NCBI RefSeq assembly: GCF_965219715.1
Contig: NZ_OZ244785.1
Coordinates: 4,216,001-4,280,000 of the forward strand
DNA from: Bacterioplanoides sp965219715
Lineage (GTDB): Bacteria > Pseudomonadota > Gammaproteobacteria > Pseudomonadales > Oceanobacteraceae
Direction of reading: 5' to 3'
DNA length: 64,000 nucleotides
In this document: piece after piece, positions 1 to 8,096 of the stretch
Layout of the letters: each line of letters opens with the position of its first letter
Position numbering within the stretch: position 1 is the stretch's first letter
The notes under the pieces: model-generated
The model's database searches: none
Seen by the model: the letters and a program-made list of their open reading frames with translations, nothing else
What the model was told of the DNA's origin: nothing
Program-made: the position numbers and the translations under genes

Positions 1-1111
1 CGCTACGCTGGAAATTAAAAACCTCGGTGGTACAGCATCATCAGCGTTGGGTCTGACGACCGGTGTCAGCGACAACGGTTATGACGGCTTTGGTCTCGAT
101 AATACCCGTAAATTCGGTTACGACGTTGATACCAAGGTTGAGTACGTTTTTGATGCTGATACAAAACTGGGGTCCTTTAAAGTAACCAGTGGCGGCCAGG
201 GAACACAGGTTGGCTTTAAAGAGTTGGATTCTGAAGCCATATCCGCATTTGGTTTTCAGGATGCTTCCGTTTACAACCCGCAGCCGGCCAAAGGGCTGGA
301 TGTTCAGGGAACAATTAACGGCGTCGAAGCGAAAGGTAGCGGCCAGTTCTTACGAGCAAATGACGGTAACGTAAAAGCGAAGAACGGCTTTTATGTTGCT
401 AACAAGCTGGATTTATCAACGCCTCTGATTCTTGATGCCAATAACAGCAAGTTCACACTGAGTATCGATGGGGTAGAGGCGGAAGTAAGTCTTAACTTTC
501 CGGCCACTTATGTGAATGGCGATACTTTAGCCACGGCGCTGCAAAAAGCCATTGATGACAACCCGACCTTTAAAGAGAGAAAGGTTGGCGTAAAAGTTGA
601 GTATACGGATAATCCGGAATCCTTTGCCCACCAGAAATTAAGTTTTATCTCGAAATCCACAGGTGAAGACTCTGTGGTTGAAATTGCAGATATATCTGCC
701 GAAGCCGCCAGCGCATTTGGCTTTGTTAAAGGTATTGGCGATGGCGAGCGAGGAAAAGACCAGGACGGTGAAGTTGATAAGGCTTCAGGCCTTCGGGTTA
801 AAGTGATAGGTGGCGGAGTTGGCGAGCGTGGTTCTGTCACTTATATTCAGGGCTTTGCAGACCGGCTTGAGGATATTCTTGGGAATTTCCTCAACGGTGA
901 AAGAAGCCTGATCTCTGTGAAAGAAAATGCACTGAAGTCGGAAAAAACGGAGATTGGTGAAGATCGCAAGCGTCTTGACACTCGAGTAGAAGCGTTTGAA
1001 ACTCGTCTGAAGTTGCAGTTCAAGGCCAATGATGCGGTTATTCAGAAGCTAAAAACCACACAAGACTTTATTAAGCAGCAATTTGAAGCAATGGCGAACG
1101 CTTCGAAATAA
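1..1111 (+). CDS. fliD: Flagellar filament cap protein FliD, C-terminal part
   Basis: The reading frame is already open at base 2, so the N-terminus lies outside the window. About 369 residues are visible. FliD (HAP2) caps the growing flagellar filament and promotes flagellin insertion outside the cell. The visible part holds domain-like repeats with the segment SAFGF seen twice, followed by a C-terminal heptad-rich helical region (from about YIQGFADRLEDILGNF to the end), which is the arrangement of the FliD C-terminal domain. It ends in QQFEAMANASK. The next gene is convergent, so no fliS follows directly, which differs from many flagellar clusters. The later motY gene supports a flagellated cell. 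Family assignment rests on architecture, not on one diagnostic residue. Confidence 0.8.
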   Translation, partial: ATLEIKNLGGTASSALGLTTGVSDNGYDGFGLDNTRKFGYDVDTKVEYVFDADTKLGSFKVTSGGQGTQVGFKELDSEAISAFGFQDASVYNPQPAKGLDVQGTINGVEAKGSGQFLRANDGNVKAKNGFYVANKLDLSTPLILDANNSKFTLSIDGVEAEVSLNFPATYVNGDTLATALQKAIDDNPTFKERKVGVKVEYTDNPESFAHQKLSFISKSTGEDSVVEIADISAEAASAFGFVKGIGDGERGKDQDGEVDKASGLRVKVIGGGVGERGSVTYIQGFADRLEDILGNFLNGERSLISVKENALKSEKTEIGEDRKRLDTRVEAFETRLKLQFKANDAVIQKLKTTQDFIKQQFEAMANASK

Positions 1112-1128
1112 TATTCTCGTGGCCTGTG

Positions 1129-1728
1129 TTATTGCGGGCCCAGCCACATCCAGAATGCTTTTCGTTCTTCGGTTGTTGCTTCCGTCCAGAGTTTTTTCAT
1201 CGTCTTAAGGCGATTGCTTTCGAAAGGTATCAATCCCTTATCTTCATCATTGCCGGATTGGCGATAAACAACGTGTGGGTTGGTGGAGTTTGCTGTTAAC
1301 TCAGATGCCTTAATACCACGGGCTAATAGTTTTCCATTTTGTTGCAGAGCAATATCGATATTTTCGCTGAAGGTTATCGCTTCATCATAATCGCGGATCG
1401 TGGGAATCTGCAGTTGGTAGCGATTGTCTGCTACGAAATCAAAACGCAGGATCACGGGTTCAGATTCTACGATCATTCCGGCGTCATCATTATCGTTCCA
1501 GTTTTCCAGATACTGAAATACCAGCTGGTGGTTACCGGGCTCAAGATTAAGCTGATAATATCCGGTAGGGAGCTCAGGGCTTTGTATTTCCCGATTATCT
1601 AATTGTATCAATTGCATCGCCGCAGGGATCACAATCTGGCTGCTACCCTGGCCAATTGTTTTTTCGATCTCTGTTGCCAGAACTGGCTGACAAATAATTA
1701 AGATAAAAATTGCGATAAAACGATACAT
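1129..1728 (-). CDS. DUF2057 (YccT-like) exported protein
   Basis: A 199-residue protein with an N-terminal signal peptide (hydrophobic stretch ending near QPVLA, about residue 18). The body is beta-rich and matches the DUF2057/YccT pattern: a short strand around QLIQLDNREI, then YYQLNLEPGNHQLVFQY, a typical feature of this envelope family. The molecular function is unknown. The start is supported by a GGAG Shine-Dalgarno a few bases upstream of the ATG. It lies downstream of the porin on the same strand but a GC-rich hairpin separates the two. It is convergent with fliD, with only 17 bp between the stop codons and no clear terminator there. Confidence 0.7.
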   Translation of the reverse strand: MYRFIAIFILIICQPVLATEIEKTIGQGSSQIVIPAAMQLIQLDNREIQSPELPTGYYQLNLEPGNHQLVFQYLENWNDNDDAGMIVESEPVILRFDFVADNRYQLQIPTIRDYDEAITFSENIDIALQQNGKLLARGIKASELTANSTNPHVVYRQSGNDEDKGLIPFESNRLKTMKKLWTEATTEERKAFWMWLGPQ

Positions 1729-1762
1729 AGATACTCTCCGTGAAAAATCAGATTGTTATCAT

Positions 1763-1786
1763 ACCGGCCTGCATCCGCAAGCCGGT
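1763..1786 (-). terminator. Hairpin after the porin gene
   Basis: ACCGGC and GCCGGT arms with inner TGC/GCA pairs form a GC-rich stem about 20 bases past the porin stop codon. On the minus strand it is not followed by a clean T-run, so it may be a weak terminator or an mRNA-stabilising 3' end between the porin and the DUF2057 gene. Confidence 0.45.
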
Positions 1787-1806
1787 TGAGTTATACCATT
1801 GAACAA

Positions 1807-2820
1807 TCAGAAGTCGAAGCGAGTGCCCAGCTGAATAGCAGAGATACTGTCTTCTGCTGCGCCATTGGCTGCTTTACGTTTGTCATCCAGAGAAATATCT
1901 TCGTAAGAAACCCAGGTGCGGAACTTCTTAGTTACATAACGAACGTATTCCACTTTAACAGACGTTGCATCACCGGAATTATCACAGCTGTTTACTGCAT
2001 AACGGGTATGAACCATGTTAGAGCCGAATTTATACTGAGCATAAGCCGCATTAGTCGTGCGATCTTCAGCGCAAGCGCCAACCGGGTTTTTCAGAGACGC
2101 AGTTTTCACGTTACCGGCAGAGTTACCGCCATACAGGTCATAATCTTTTGATGCCTGATGAGTTAGCGCAGATACGGTTACCGCATCAGTGATTTTGTAC
2201 CATGCACGGGCACCAATCAGATCACCTTTGTTATCACCACGGTTATCTTTGGAGTAAGCTGCTTGCAGTTTTAATGCACCCACTTTGTACTCACCACCCA
2301 GCATATACTGGTCAAAATCATCGCCGTCGCGACCTTCAACCTGAGTGCCGGCACCTAATGTTAAGCCACCGTTTTTGTAGTAATACTGAATCAGATCGTC
2401 ATCACGAATGGTACCCTGACGCAGAGAATCATTGCCGTCTGAGAAATAGGCGCCACGTACAAACTTGTGCCACAGAGTGGTTTGAGAACCGAAGGTGACA
2501 GAACCAAAGTCGCCCTTCAGGCCAACATTTGCCAGACGCAGTTCTGGCGAGCTTTTCTGACCGAAGTCTGCGCCAATGCCATATTCTAACTGGCCGGTTA
2601 CGGTCAGGCTGTCGTTAATTTTCTGATCCGCTTTTACACCCACACGGCTTAAGAAGTCACGGCCGTTGGCACCGTCGTCTTTGGTTTTTGCATCGATGCT
2701 GTCCACACCAATACGCAATGAACCGTATACTTTTGAGTTTACGTCGTTAGCTGCTTGCGCAGAGGCTGCCATCAGTGTTGCTAAAGAAGCGGCCAATACT
2801 GTTTTTTTAGTAAGTTTCAT
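1807..2820 (-). CDS. Outer-membrane general porin
   Basis: A 337-residue beta-barrel porin of the Gram-negative porin (OmpC/PorA-like) type. It has a signal peptide (MKLTKK..., cleavage near ASAQA-AND), the start of a porin barrel (NSKVYGSLRIGVD), alternating aromatic and polar strands, a constriction-loop-like segment and a terminal Phe (RFDF), as expected for BAM recognition. I chose the ATG at 2820 rather than the in-frame ATG at 2835, because the sequence after 2835 (GGAGAG) is itself the ribosome binding site. It follows dctP by 18 bases on the same strand with no terminator between, so it is probably co-transcribed with the TRAP binding protein and may bring the same acids across the outer membrane. 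The substrate is inferred only from context. Confidence 0.85.
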   Translation of the reverse strand: MKLTKKTVLAASLATLMAASAQAANDVNSKVYGSLRIGVDSIDAKTKDDGANGRDFLSRVGVKADQKINDSLTVTGQLEYGIGADFGQKSSPELRLANVGLKGDFGSVTFGSQTTLWHKFVRGAYFSDGNDSLRQGTIRDDDLIQYYYKNGGLTLGAGTQVEGRDGDDFDQYMLGGEYKVGALKLQAAYSKDNRGDNKGDLIGARAWYKITDAVTVSALTHQASKDYDLYGGNSAGNVKTASLKNPVGACAEDRTTNAAYAQYKFGSNMVHTRYAVNSCDNSGDATSVKVEYVRYVTKKFRTWVSYEDISLDDKRKAANGAAEDSISAIQLGTRFDF

Positions 2821-2838
2821 GTTGTTTCTCTCCATTTT

Positions 2839-3822
2839 TTATTTATTAGATTTAATTGCAGCGTCAATCAGGTCAGCACCAACTTCTTTTTCGAAGCGTT
2901 TCCAAACCGGACGCATTGCATTCACCCATTGCTGACGCTCTTCGTCAGTAATCTCGACCACCTGGCTTTTACCAGAATCAATGATTTTCTGACGGTCTTC
3001 TTTCGCTTTCTGAGCGGCGATCTGGTTGCCATAAGCAATGGCTTCGTCCAGTGCTGCCTGTAACTCGTTACGGATGTCTTGCGGCAGGCCATACCAGAAC
3101 TCAGCAGAGCTCACGACCAGGTAATCCAATAAACCGTGATTGGTTTCAGTCACGTAGTCTTGTACTTCGAAGAACTTTTTCGAATAGATGTTTGACCAGG
3201 TGTTTTCCTGACCGTCAATCGCACGGGTTTGTAATAATGTGAATACTTCAGAGAATGGCTTCTTCAGCGGGATTGCATGCACTGCTTCAAACTGCGCCTG
3301 TAACACATCGGATGTCATGATGCGGTATTTTTTGCCAGCAATATCTGCAGGAGTGCGGATCGGCTGATTAGCAGACAATTGCTTCATGCCGTTATGCAGG
3401 TAACCCAGACCAACCAGCATTTTACGTTCCAGAGACTTCAGCAGCTCTTTACCTGCCGGGCTGTTCTGGAACGTCTCAACGGCTTCCATATCTTCAAACA
3501 AAAACGGTAAATCGAAGATCTGCAGTTTTTTAGTGTATTTCTGGAATTTAGACAGAGATGGAGCTGCCATCTCCACATCACCCAGTTGCATAGCCTGTAA
3601 AACTTTACCGTCGGTGAACAGCTGGGAGTTAGGGTAAACCTTAACAACCACTTTACCGTCCAGGCGCTGATCAACCAGCTCTTTGAACTTCAGAGCCATT
3701 TGTCCTTTCGGCGTGTTTTCAGCCACGACATGGGAAAATTTAATTTCGATGGGTTTTGCCTGCGCAGTGGATATTGCTAAAGCACCCAGAAATGCAACGA
3801 TAATTCCTGCGAACCGTTTCAT
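2839..3822 (-). CDS. dctP: TRAP transporter solute-binding protein, DctP family
   Basis: A 327-residue periplasmic binding protein of a tripartite ATP-independent periplasmic transporter. The signal peptide ends at STAQA-KP (about residue 22). The family landmarks are present: IKFSHVVAENTPKG near the N-terminus, GKKYRIM (the Arg that salt-bridges the carboxylate ligand) and DGQENTWSNIYS. Paralogues bind C4-dicarboxylates or other organic acids. The linked DctB/DctD-like regulators make C4-dicarboxylates the likely ligand, but this is an inference. The membrane subunits dctQM are not adjacent: they sit 3.7 kb away behind the two-component genes. A sigma-54-type promoter lies about 60 bases upstream. 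Confidence 0.9.
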   Translation of the reverse strand: MKRFAGIIVAFLGALAISTAQAKPIEIKFSHVVAENTPKGQMALKFKELVDQRLDGKVVVKVYPNSQLFTDGKVLQAMQLGDVEMAAPSLSKFQKYTKKLQIFDLPFLFEDMEAVETFQNSPAGKELLKSLERKMLVGLGYLHNGMKQLSANQPIRTPADIAGKKYRIMTSDVLQAQFEAVHAIPLKKPFSEVFTLLQTRAIDGQENTWSNIYSKKFFEVQDYVTETNHGLLDYLVVSSAEFWYGLPQDIRNELQAALDEAIAYGNQIAAQKAKEDRQKIIDSGKSQVVEITDEERQQWVNAMRPVWKRFEKEVGADLIDAAIKSNK

Positions 3823-4208
3823 ATTGTGATCCTCAATTGTTTTTAGAGTTGGAATCCGGCCGTATTACAACAGCCATGATGAAACAGCTTGAGCAAGCGA
3901 TATGCCAGAAGGCTATTACTGCAGGTGAATCCGCTGCGTTGAAGCAAGCTTAGTTCATCTTTATTGTGTTTCAATGAGCGTTGTATCAGTTTTATAAAAG
4001 CCAGTCAGTATGGGGCTGAGAGGGAATTTTACCGATGGTCGTAGGGGACTGCCTGATAAGTACTTTCCGACTTTAGTCGCGCTGGCCTAAACTGTTTTAT
4101 AAGGTTGCAATATCTGAATATTCCTGGCGATTAAATAATCCGGAAATGGGTGGAAAAGCACCCGCAAAAATATACAAATGGGTCAATCCTGAAAGAAAAG
4201 AGTATTTG
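3823..4208. other. Divergent regulatory region dctP / sensor kinase
   Basis: No gene is seen in this stretch of about 390 bp. It holds the sigma-54-type promoter of dctP close to that gene, then some 240 bp up to the sensor kinase start where activator sites for a DctD-type regulator would be expected. I could not recognise a convincing DctD inverted repeat or a sigma-70 promoter for the kinase. Confidence 0.6.
3892..3908 (-). promoter_or_regulatory. Sigma-54 (RpoN) promoter of dctP-porin
   Basis: On the minus strand the sequence reads CTGGCATATCGCTTGCT. It has GG and GC separated by exactly ten bases, and flanks close to the consensus YTGGCACGRNNNTTGCW. Transcription would start about 60 bases before the dctP ATG. 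The linked NtrC-family regulator, with an intact GAFTGA loop, is the expected activator. Confidence 0.8.
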
Positions 4209-6038
4209 ATGGCGTCGAGAACTGAAAAGTCTGCAGTAAATCCAGCTTTGCCAGCGACCTGGTTCTGGTTGGGCGTGCTTTGGGTTGTTGGAGTCCCGCT
4301 GGTTATCATGACGGTGCACCAGTACGCCGAAGACGAAATTCTTGGCGATATGGAAGATGAGGCCCTGGTTGTTGCTGAAAAATTGCGTACAGAGCTGATT
4401 GATTACCAGGATATAGCCGCTTCGGTGGCGGGGTTGAATACCGTTGCGGCAGTCCTGTCTGGAAATTCCGGACAAGAGGCCAACCTGAATCGCTTTCTGA
4501 AAAAAATGAACCTCAGTCTCGGCAGTGAATTTCTATATATTATTAATCCAACCGGGCACGTGGTTGGCGCCAGTAATGCCTTGGCAGAGAGCAGTTTTCT
4601 GGGAACCAGCCTGGCGTTTCGGCCTTATTTTCAGCAATCGATGGCGGGAGAACCTGCTCGTTATTACGCGCGGGGTATCAGTTCCGGTACTCGTGGACTG
4701 TTCTTTTCGGCACCGGTGGTCCGTAATGGCGAAGCACTCGGGGTCGCGGTGGTTAAATTATCGCTTGAACAGGTGTTTAAGCAGCTGTCTGCACGTGAGG
4801 ATGGCTTTTTAGTTGTTGGCTATGACGGGGTTATTTTTGCGGCCTCTGACAGCGATTGGGAGCAGAAAACACTGTATCCATTGGCTGATACGCAACGCCA
4901 GGTTATTCGTGATTCCCGTCGCTACGGCAACGCCAACCTCATTCCCGTGGGCAATAACAGCTCTGCCGATGTATTCGATAATAACTACATCTACCTTCAA
5001 AGTGGCGGGTTGTCACGGCGTTATCTGATGCGCCGTGCCCTCGTTGAGGAGGCCGGTTGGCATGTGCTTGCGGTATCGCCGCTGACGCAGCTGTACAAGC
5101 GTATCCTGATGTTCTGTCTTTATTATTCGTTGGTGGTTGGCATTCTGGTATTGCTGCAACTTTACTGGCGAAAACGATCAGAGGTGCAAAAGCACATCGA
5201 AGGGATGAATCAGGAGCTTGAGCGCCGTGTGGGTGAATTAACCCAGGAATTAACCCAGTCGAATGATGAGTTACGCGATCTGGTTGATCACTACCGTTAT
5301 ACTCAGCAGCAGTTACAGGAGACCCAGGACCAACTGATTCAGGCGGCAAAACTGGCGGTGCTGGGTGAGATGTCAGCCGGAATCAATCATGAATTAAACC
5401 AGCCACTATTGGCGCTGCAGACGTATAACGAAAACAGTTTGCGCTTAATGGCGAAAGACAAACCTGAAATGGTCGTCAGTAATTTACGCGAAATGCAGCA
5501 GATACTCAGCACGATGCAGGGGATTGTGTCGCGCCTGAAAGTTTTCTCCCGACGTTCTCCTCCGGAGCCACGCGTCGTTCAGGTCTCCGAAGTGCTTAAT
5601 GGCGTCATGGGGATAATGACCCCCATTCTGAAAAAGTCGGCGGTTGAAATCGAATTGTTGCCCGAAAACTTTGACGGGCAGTTTTATGCGGAACCTATTC
5701 AGGTGCAACAGGTATTGGTCAACTTGTTGACCAATGCCGCTGAAGCAATGGCAGATCAGCAGCAGGCTAAAATTAAAGTTGAGTTGGTTGATCAGGACGG
5801 TGCACTGACCATTCGGGTTGCCGATTGCGGCCCGGGAATTGCACCTGAAATGCGAAATAAAATCTTTGAGCCTTTCTATACCACCAAAAGCACAGGGCTT
5901 GGCATCGGTCTGGCGTTGTCACGACGAATTATAGAAACGTTATCTGGCTCACTGACATTGGCCGAAACAGAAGCCGGTGGCAGCACTTTTGTTTTAACGT
6001 TACCGAAGTGCGCCCCTGCAGAAGGAAAATCAAAATGA
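4209..6038 (+). CDS. dctB: DctB-like sensor histidine kinase
   Basis: A membrane sensor kinase of about 609 residues. Order of parts: an N-terminal membrane helix (WFWLGVLWVVGVPLVI), a periplasmic double-Cache-like region of roughly 240 residues as in DctB, a second helix (MFCLYYSLVVGILVLLQLYW), a coiled coil (ELTQELTQSNDELRDL), a HisKA domain with the phospho-acceptor His394 in GINHELNQPL, and a HATPase_c domain with N box NLLTNAAEAM, G1 DCGPG and G2 GLGIGLALS. I prefer the ATG at 4209 to the in-frame ATG at 4146 because a purine-rich AAAAGAG precedes it. The stop overlaps the regulator start by four bases (ATGA), so the pair is translationally coupled. It is expected to sense periplasmic dicarboxylate and control dctP and dctQM. 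Confidence 0.88.
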   Translation: MASRTEKSAVNPALPATWFWLGVLWVVGVPLVIMTVHQYAEDEILGDMEDEALVVAEKLRTELIDYQDIAASVAGLNTVAAVLSGNSGQEANLNRFLKKMNLSLGSEFLYIINPTGHVVGASNALAESSFLGTSLAFRPYFQQSMAGEPARYYARGISSGTRGLFFSAPVVRNGEALGVAVVKLSLEQVFKQLSAREDGFLVVGYDGVIFAASDSDWEQKTLYPLADTQRQVIRDSRRYGNANLIPVGNNSSADVFDNNYIYLQSGGLSRRYLMRRALVEEAGWHVLAVSPLTQLYKRILMFCLYYSLVVGILVLLQLYWRKRSEVQKHIEGMNQELERRVGELTQELTQSNDELRDLVDHYRYTQQQLQETQDQLIQAAKLAVLGEMSAGINHELNQPLLALQTYNENSLRLMAKDKPEMVVSNLREMQQILSTMQGIVSRLKVFSRRSPPEPRVVQVSEVLNGVMGIMTPILKKSAVEIELLPENFDGQFYAEPIQVQQVLVNLLTNAAEAMADQQQAKIKVELVDQDGALTIRVADCGPGIAPEMRNKIFEPFYTTKSTGLGIGLALSRRIIETLSGSLTLAETEAGGSTFVLTLPKCAPAEGKSK

Positions 6039-7387
6039 ATCCGGTATTAATTGTTGATGATGAAGAACACATTCGTAATGCGCTCAGTCAGACTCTCGAA
6101 ATAGAAGATATAACGGCACTTACCGCAGCTGACGGCGAACAGGCTCTGGCTCATATCAGCGCCGACTGGCCCGGTATTGTGGTAACAGACATTAATATGC
6201 CGAATATGGATGGTATGGCTTTATTAAAAGCCACTCGCCAGATTGATGATGGCATTCCGGTAATTATGTTAACCGGCCATGGGGATATCTCTCTGGCGGT
6301 GGAATCTATGCGTCTGGGCGCTTACGACTTTCTGGAAAAGCCATTTGCAACCGAGCAATTACTGGAGACGATTCGTCGCGCCCAGGAAAAGCGTTTATTA
6401 ACATTGGAAAATCGCCAGCTGAGACGAGAAGTTGAAGCGCAGAGCCGTCCCGGGCCAAGGATTATTGGTAATCACACCGATATGAAAAAGCTGCGCGATA
6501 CGCTTGATCATATTAAAAATACGCCTGCGGATATTCTCATTCATGGTGATACCGGTTGTGGTAAAGAACTGGTTGCACGTTATCTACACGCGCACAGTAA
6601 TCGCAGCGACAAGGCTTTTGTTGCTATTAACTGCGGTGCTATACCCGAATCATTAATCGAAAGCGAGTTGTTCGGTCATGAAGCCGGTGCCTTTACCGGT
6701 GCCGGAAAAAAACGGGTGGGGAAATTTGAGCACGCCAATGGTGGTACGTTATTTCTTGATGAAATAGAAAGCATGCCAATGGCATTGCAGATTAAGATGC
6801 TGCGGGTGCTGGAAGAGCGCAAAGTGGAGCCTTTAGGCGGGAACCATCAGATTCCCCTTGATGTTCGGATCGTGGCCGCAACTAAGCGTGATCTGAAAGA
6901 ACTCAGCGATGAAGGCGAATTCCGTCTTGATTTGTATTACCGCTTAAATGTCGTGCAGGTGCATATTCCGGCGTTGCGAGATCGTCGTGAAGATATTCCG
7001 GTACTGTTTGAACATTTTGTCTGGTTGGCGGCTAACCGCTATGGATCAGAAATTCCACCATTAACCGCACAGCAACGACAACAGTTATTAGCCCATGACT
7101 GGCCCGGTAATGTGCGCGAATTGCGTAACCTGGCGGAGTGTTTTGTTTTATTGGGGGGTGAGCGTGCTTTCGATAGTCTGTCCAGTTCGGGCGGTAGTGC
7201 GCCGATTTCTCTGGCAGAGCAGGTAAGTCGTTATGAGGCCATGCTCATCAGTGAAGTGTTAACCCGTCACCAGGGGCGTTTAAAAGATGCTCAGGAAGAA
7301 ATGGGACTCGGTCGGAAAACGCTGTACGAAAAAATGAAAAAGTACGATCTGGATAAACAGGCATTTAAAAACGCGGGGGAGAATTAA
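6035..7387 (+). CDS. dctD: DctD-like NtrC-family sigma-54 response regulator
   Basis: A 450-residue enhancer-binding response regulator. The receiver carries the acidic pocket VDDEEH, phospho-acceptor Asp52 in TDINMP, the switch Thr in MLTGHGD and Lys in EKPF. The AAA+ domain has Walker A GDTGCGKE, the sigma-54 contact loop GAFTGA (residues 218-223) and Walker B GGTLFLDEI. A Fis-type helix-turn-helix closes the protein (LKDAQEEMGLGRKTLYEKM). The ATG at 6035 fits a preceding AAGGA and the ATGA overlap with the kinase gene. It should activate the sigma-54 promoters found in front of dctP and dctQ. A rho-independent terminator follows, separating it from dctQM. Confidence 0.9.
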   Translation: MNPVLIVDDEEHIRNALSQTLEIEDITALTAADGEQALAHISADWPGIVVTDINMPNMDGMALLKATRQIDDGIPVIMLTGHGDISLAVESMRLGAYDFLEKPFATEQLLETIRRAQEKRLLTLENRQLRREVEAQSRPGPRIIGNHTDMKKLRDTLDHIKNTPADILIHGDTGCGKELVARYLHAHSNRSDKAFVAINCGAIPESLIESELFGHEAGAFTGAGKKRVGKFEHANGGTLFLDEIESMPMALQIKMLRVLEERKVEPLGGNHQIPLDVRIVAATKRDLKELSDEGEFRLDLYYRLNVVQVHIPALRDRREDIPVLFEHFVWLAANRYGSEIPPLTAQQRQQLLAHDWPGNVRELRNLAECFVLLGGERAFDSLSSSGGSAPISLAEQVSRYEAMLISEVLTRHQGRLKDAQEEMGLGRKTLYEKMKKYDLDKQAFKNAGEN

Positions 7388-7403
7388 CCCCAGCTGATTT
7401 TAT

Positions 7404-7432
7404 AAATGGGTGAGGAGTCACCCATTTTTTTT
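7404..7432 (+). terminator. Rho-independent terminator after dctD
   Basis: Perfect ten-base stem AAATGGGTGA / TCACCCATTT with loop GGAG, followed by a run of T. It ends the dctBD transcript before the separate dctQM promoter. Confidence 0.9.
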
Positions 7433-7508
7433 GCCTTCTACTTTTGTCTATAGGCTCTTCAGGCCCCGCAATTCCTGACATCGCTTGTAAACACGGCTTT
7501 TGAAAAAC

Positions 7509-7525
7509 TTGGCACCTCTTTTGAT
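7509..7525 (+). promoter_or_regulatory. Sigma-54 promoter of dctQM
   Basis: TTGGCACCTCTTTTGAT matches the RpoN consensus with GG, ten bases, then GA in place of GC. The -24 element is perfect and the -12 element is one base off. It sits about 50 bases before the dctQ start, matching the layout in front of dctP. Confidence 0.75.
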
Positions 7526-7571
7526 ATAGCTTCTCCATATCCCTAATAAAAACGAACTCAGAGGAGGACAG

Positions 7572-8096
7572 ATGATGAAGTTCATTAATCGTCTGGAAGA
7601 TATCTTAATTGGGCTGTTATTAGTCTCAGTTACTTTGTTGGTGTTTGCCGAGGTGGTTTTACGTTTCGGCTTTAATACCGGTATTCACTGGGCGCAGGAA
7701 GTCACTTTATTGCTGTCTGCCTGGATGATTCTGCTGGGTGGTGCATGGGCTGTACGTGAACAATCCCACATCTGTGTTGATGCTCTGGTTGAGCGGGTAA
7801 ATCCGAAATACAAAAAATGGATTTTATTAACAGCGATTGGCATATGTCTGCTTTATTGCGCCATCTTCCTGTATGGCTCCTGGGTCTATCTGGGAAAAAT
7901 GCAGATGATTGGTATCGAGCTGGATGACGTGCCGTTACAGCGTTGGGTAGCTGAATCGGTATTGGTTATTGGTTTCGGTCTATTGGCGCTGCGTCTGGTT
8001 GAACTGGGTGTCAAAGTATGGCGTGGCGAAGCCCACGGTTTTCATGTGCACAACAACGCACTGGTTGAAGAGCACATTGCCGAGGAGAAAGCATAA
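7572..8096 (+). CDS. dctQ: TRAP transporter small permease, DctQ family
   Basis: A 174-residue inner-membrane protein with four predicted helices, the size and pattern of DctQ. Typical landmarks are FAEVVLRFGFNTGIHWAQEVTLLL and the segment GAWAVREQSHICVD. It joins DctM to make the membrane part of the TRAP carrier. A strong GAGGAGG ribosome binding site precedes two adjacent ATG codons, either of which could start it. The stop overlaps the dctM ATG by one base (TAATG), so translation is coupled. Confidence 0.9.
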   Translation: MMKFINRLEDILIGLLLVSVTLLVFAEVVLRFGFNTGIHWAQEVTLLLSAWMILLGGAWAVREQSHICVDALVERVNPKYKKWILLTAIGICLLYCAIFLYGSWVYLGKMQMIGIELDDVPLQRWVAESVLVIGFGLLALRLVELGVKVWRGEAHGFHVHNNALVEEHIAEEKA

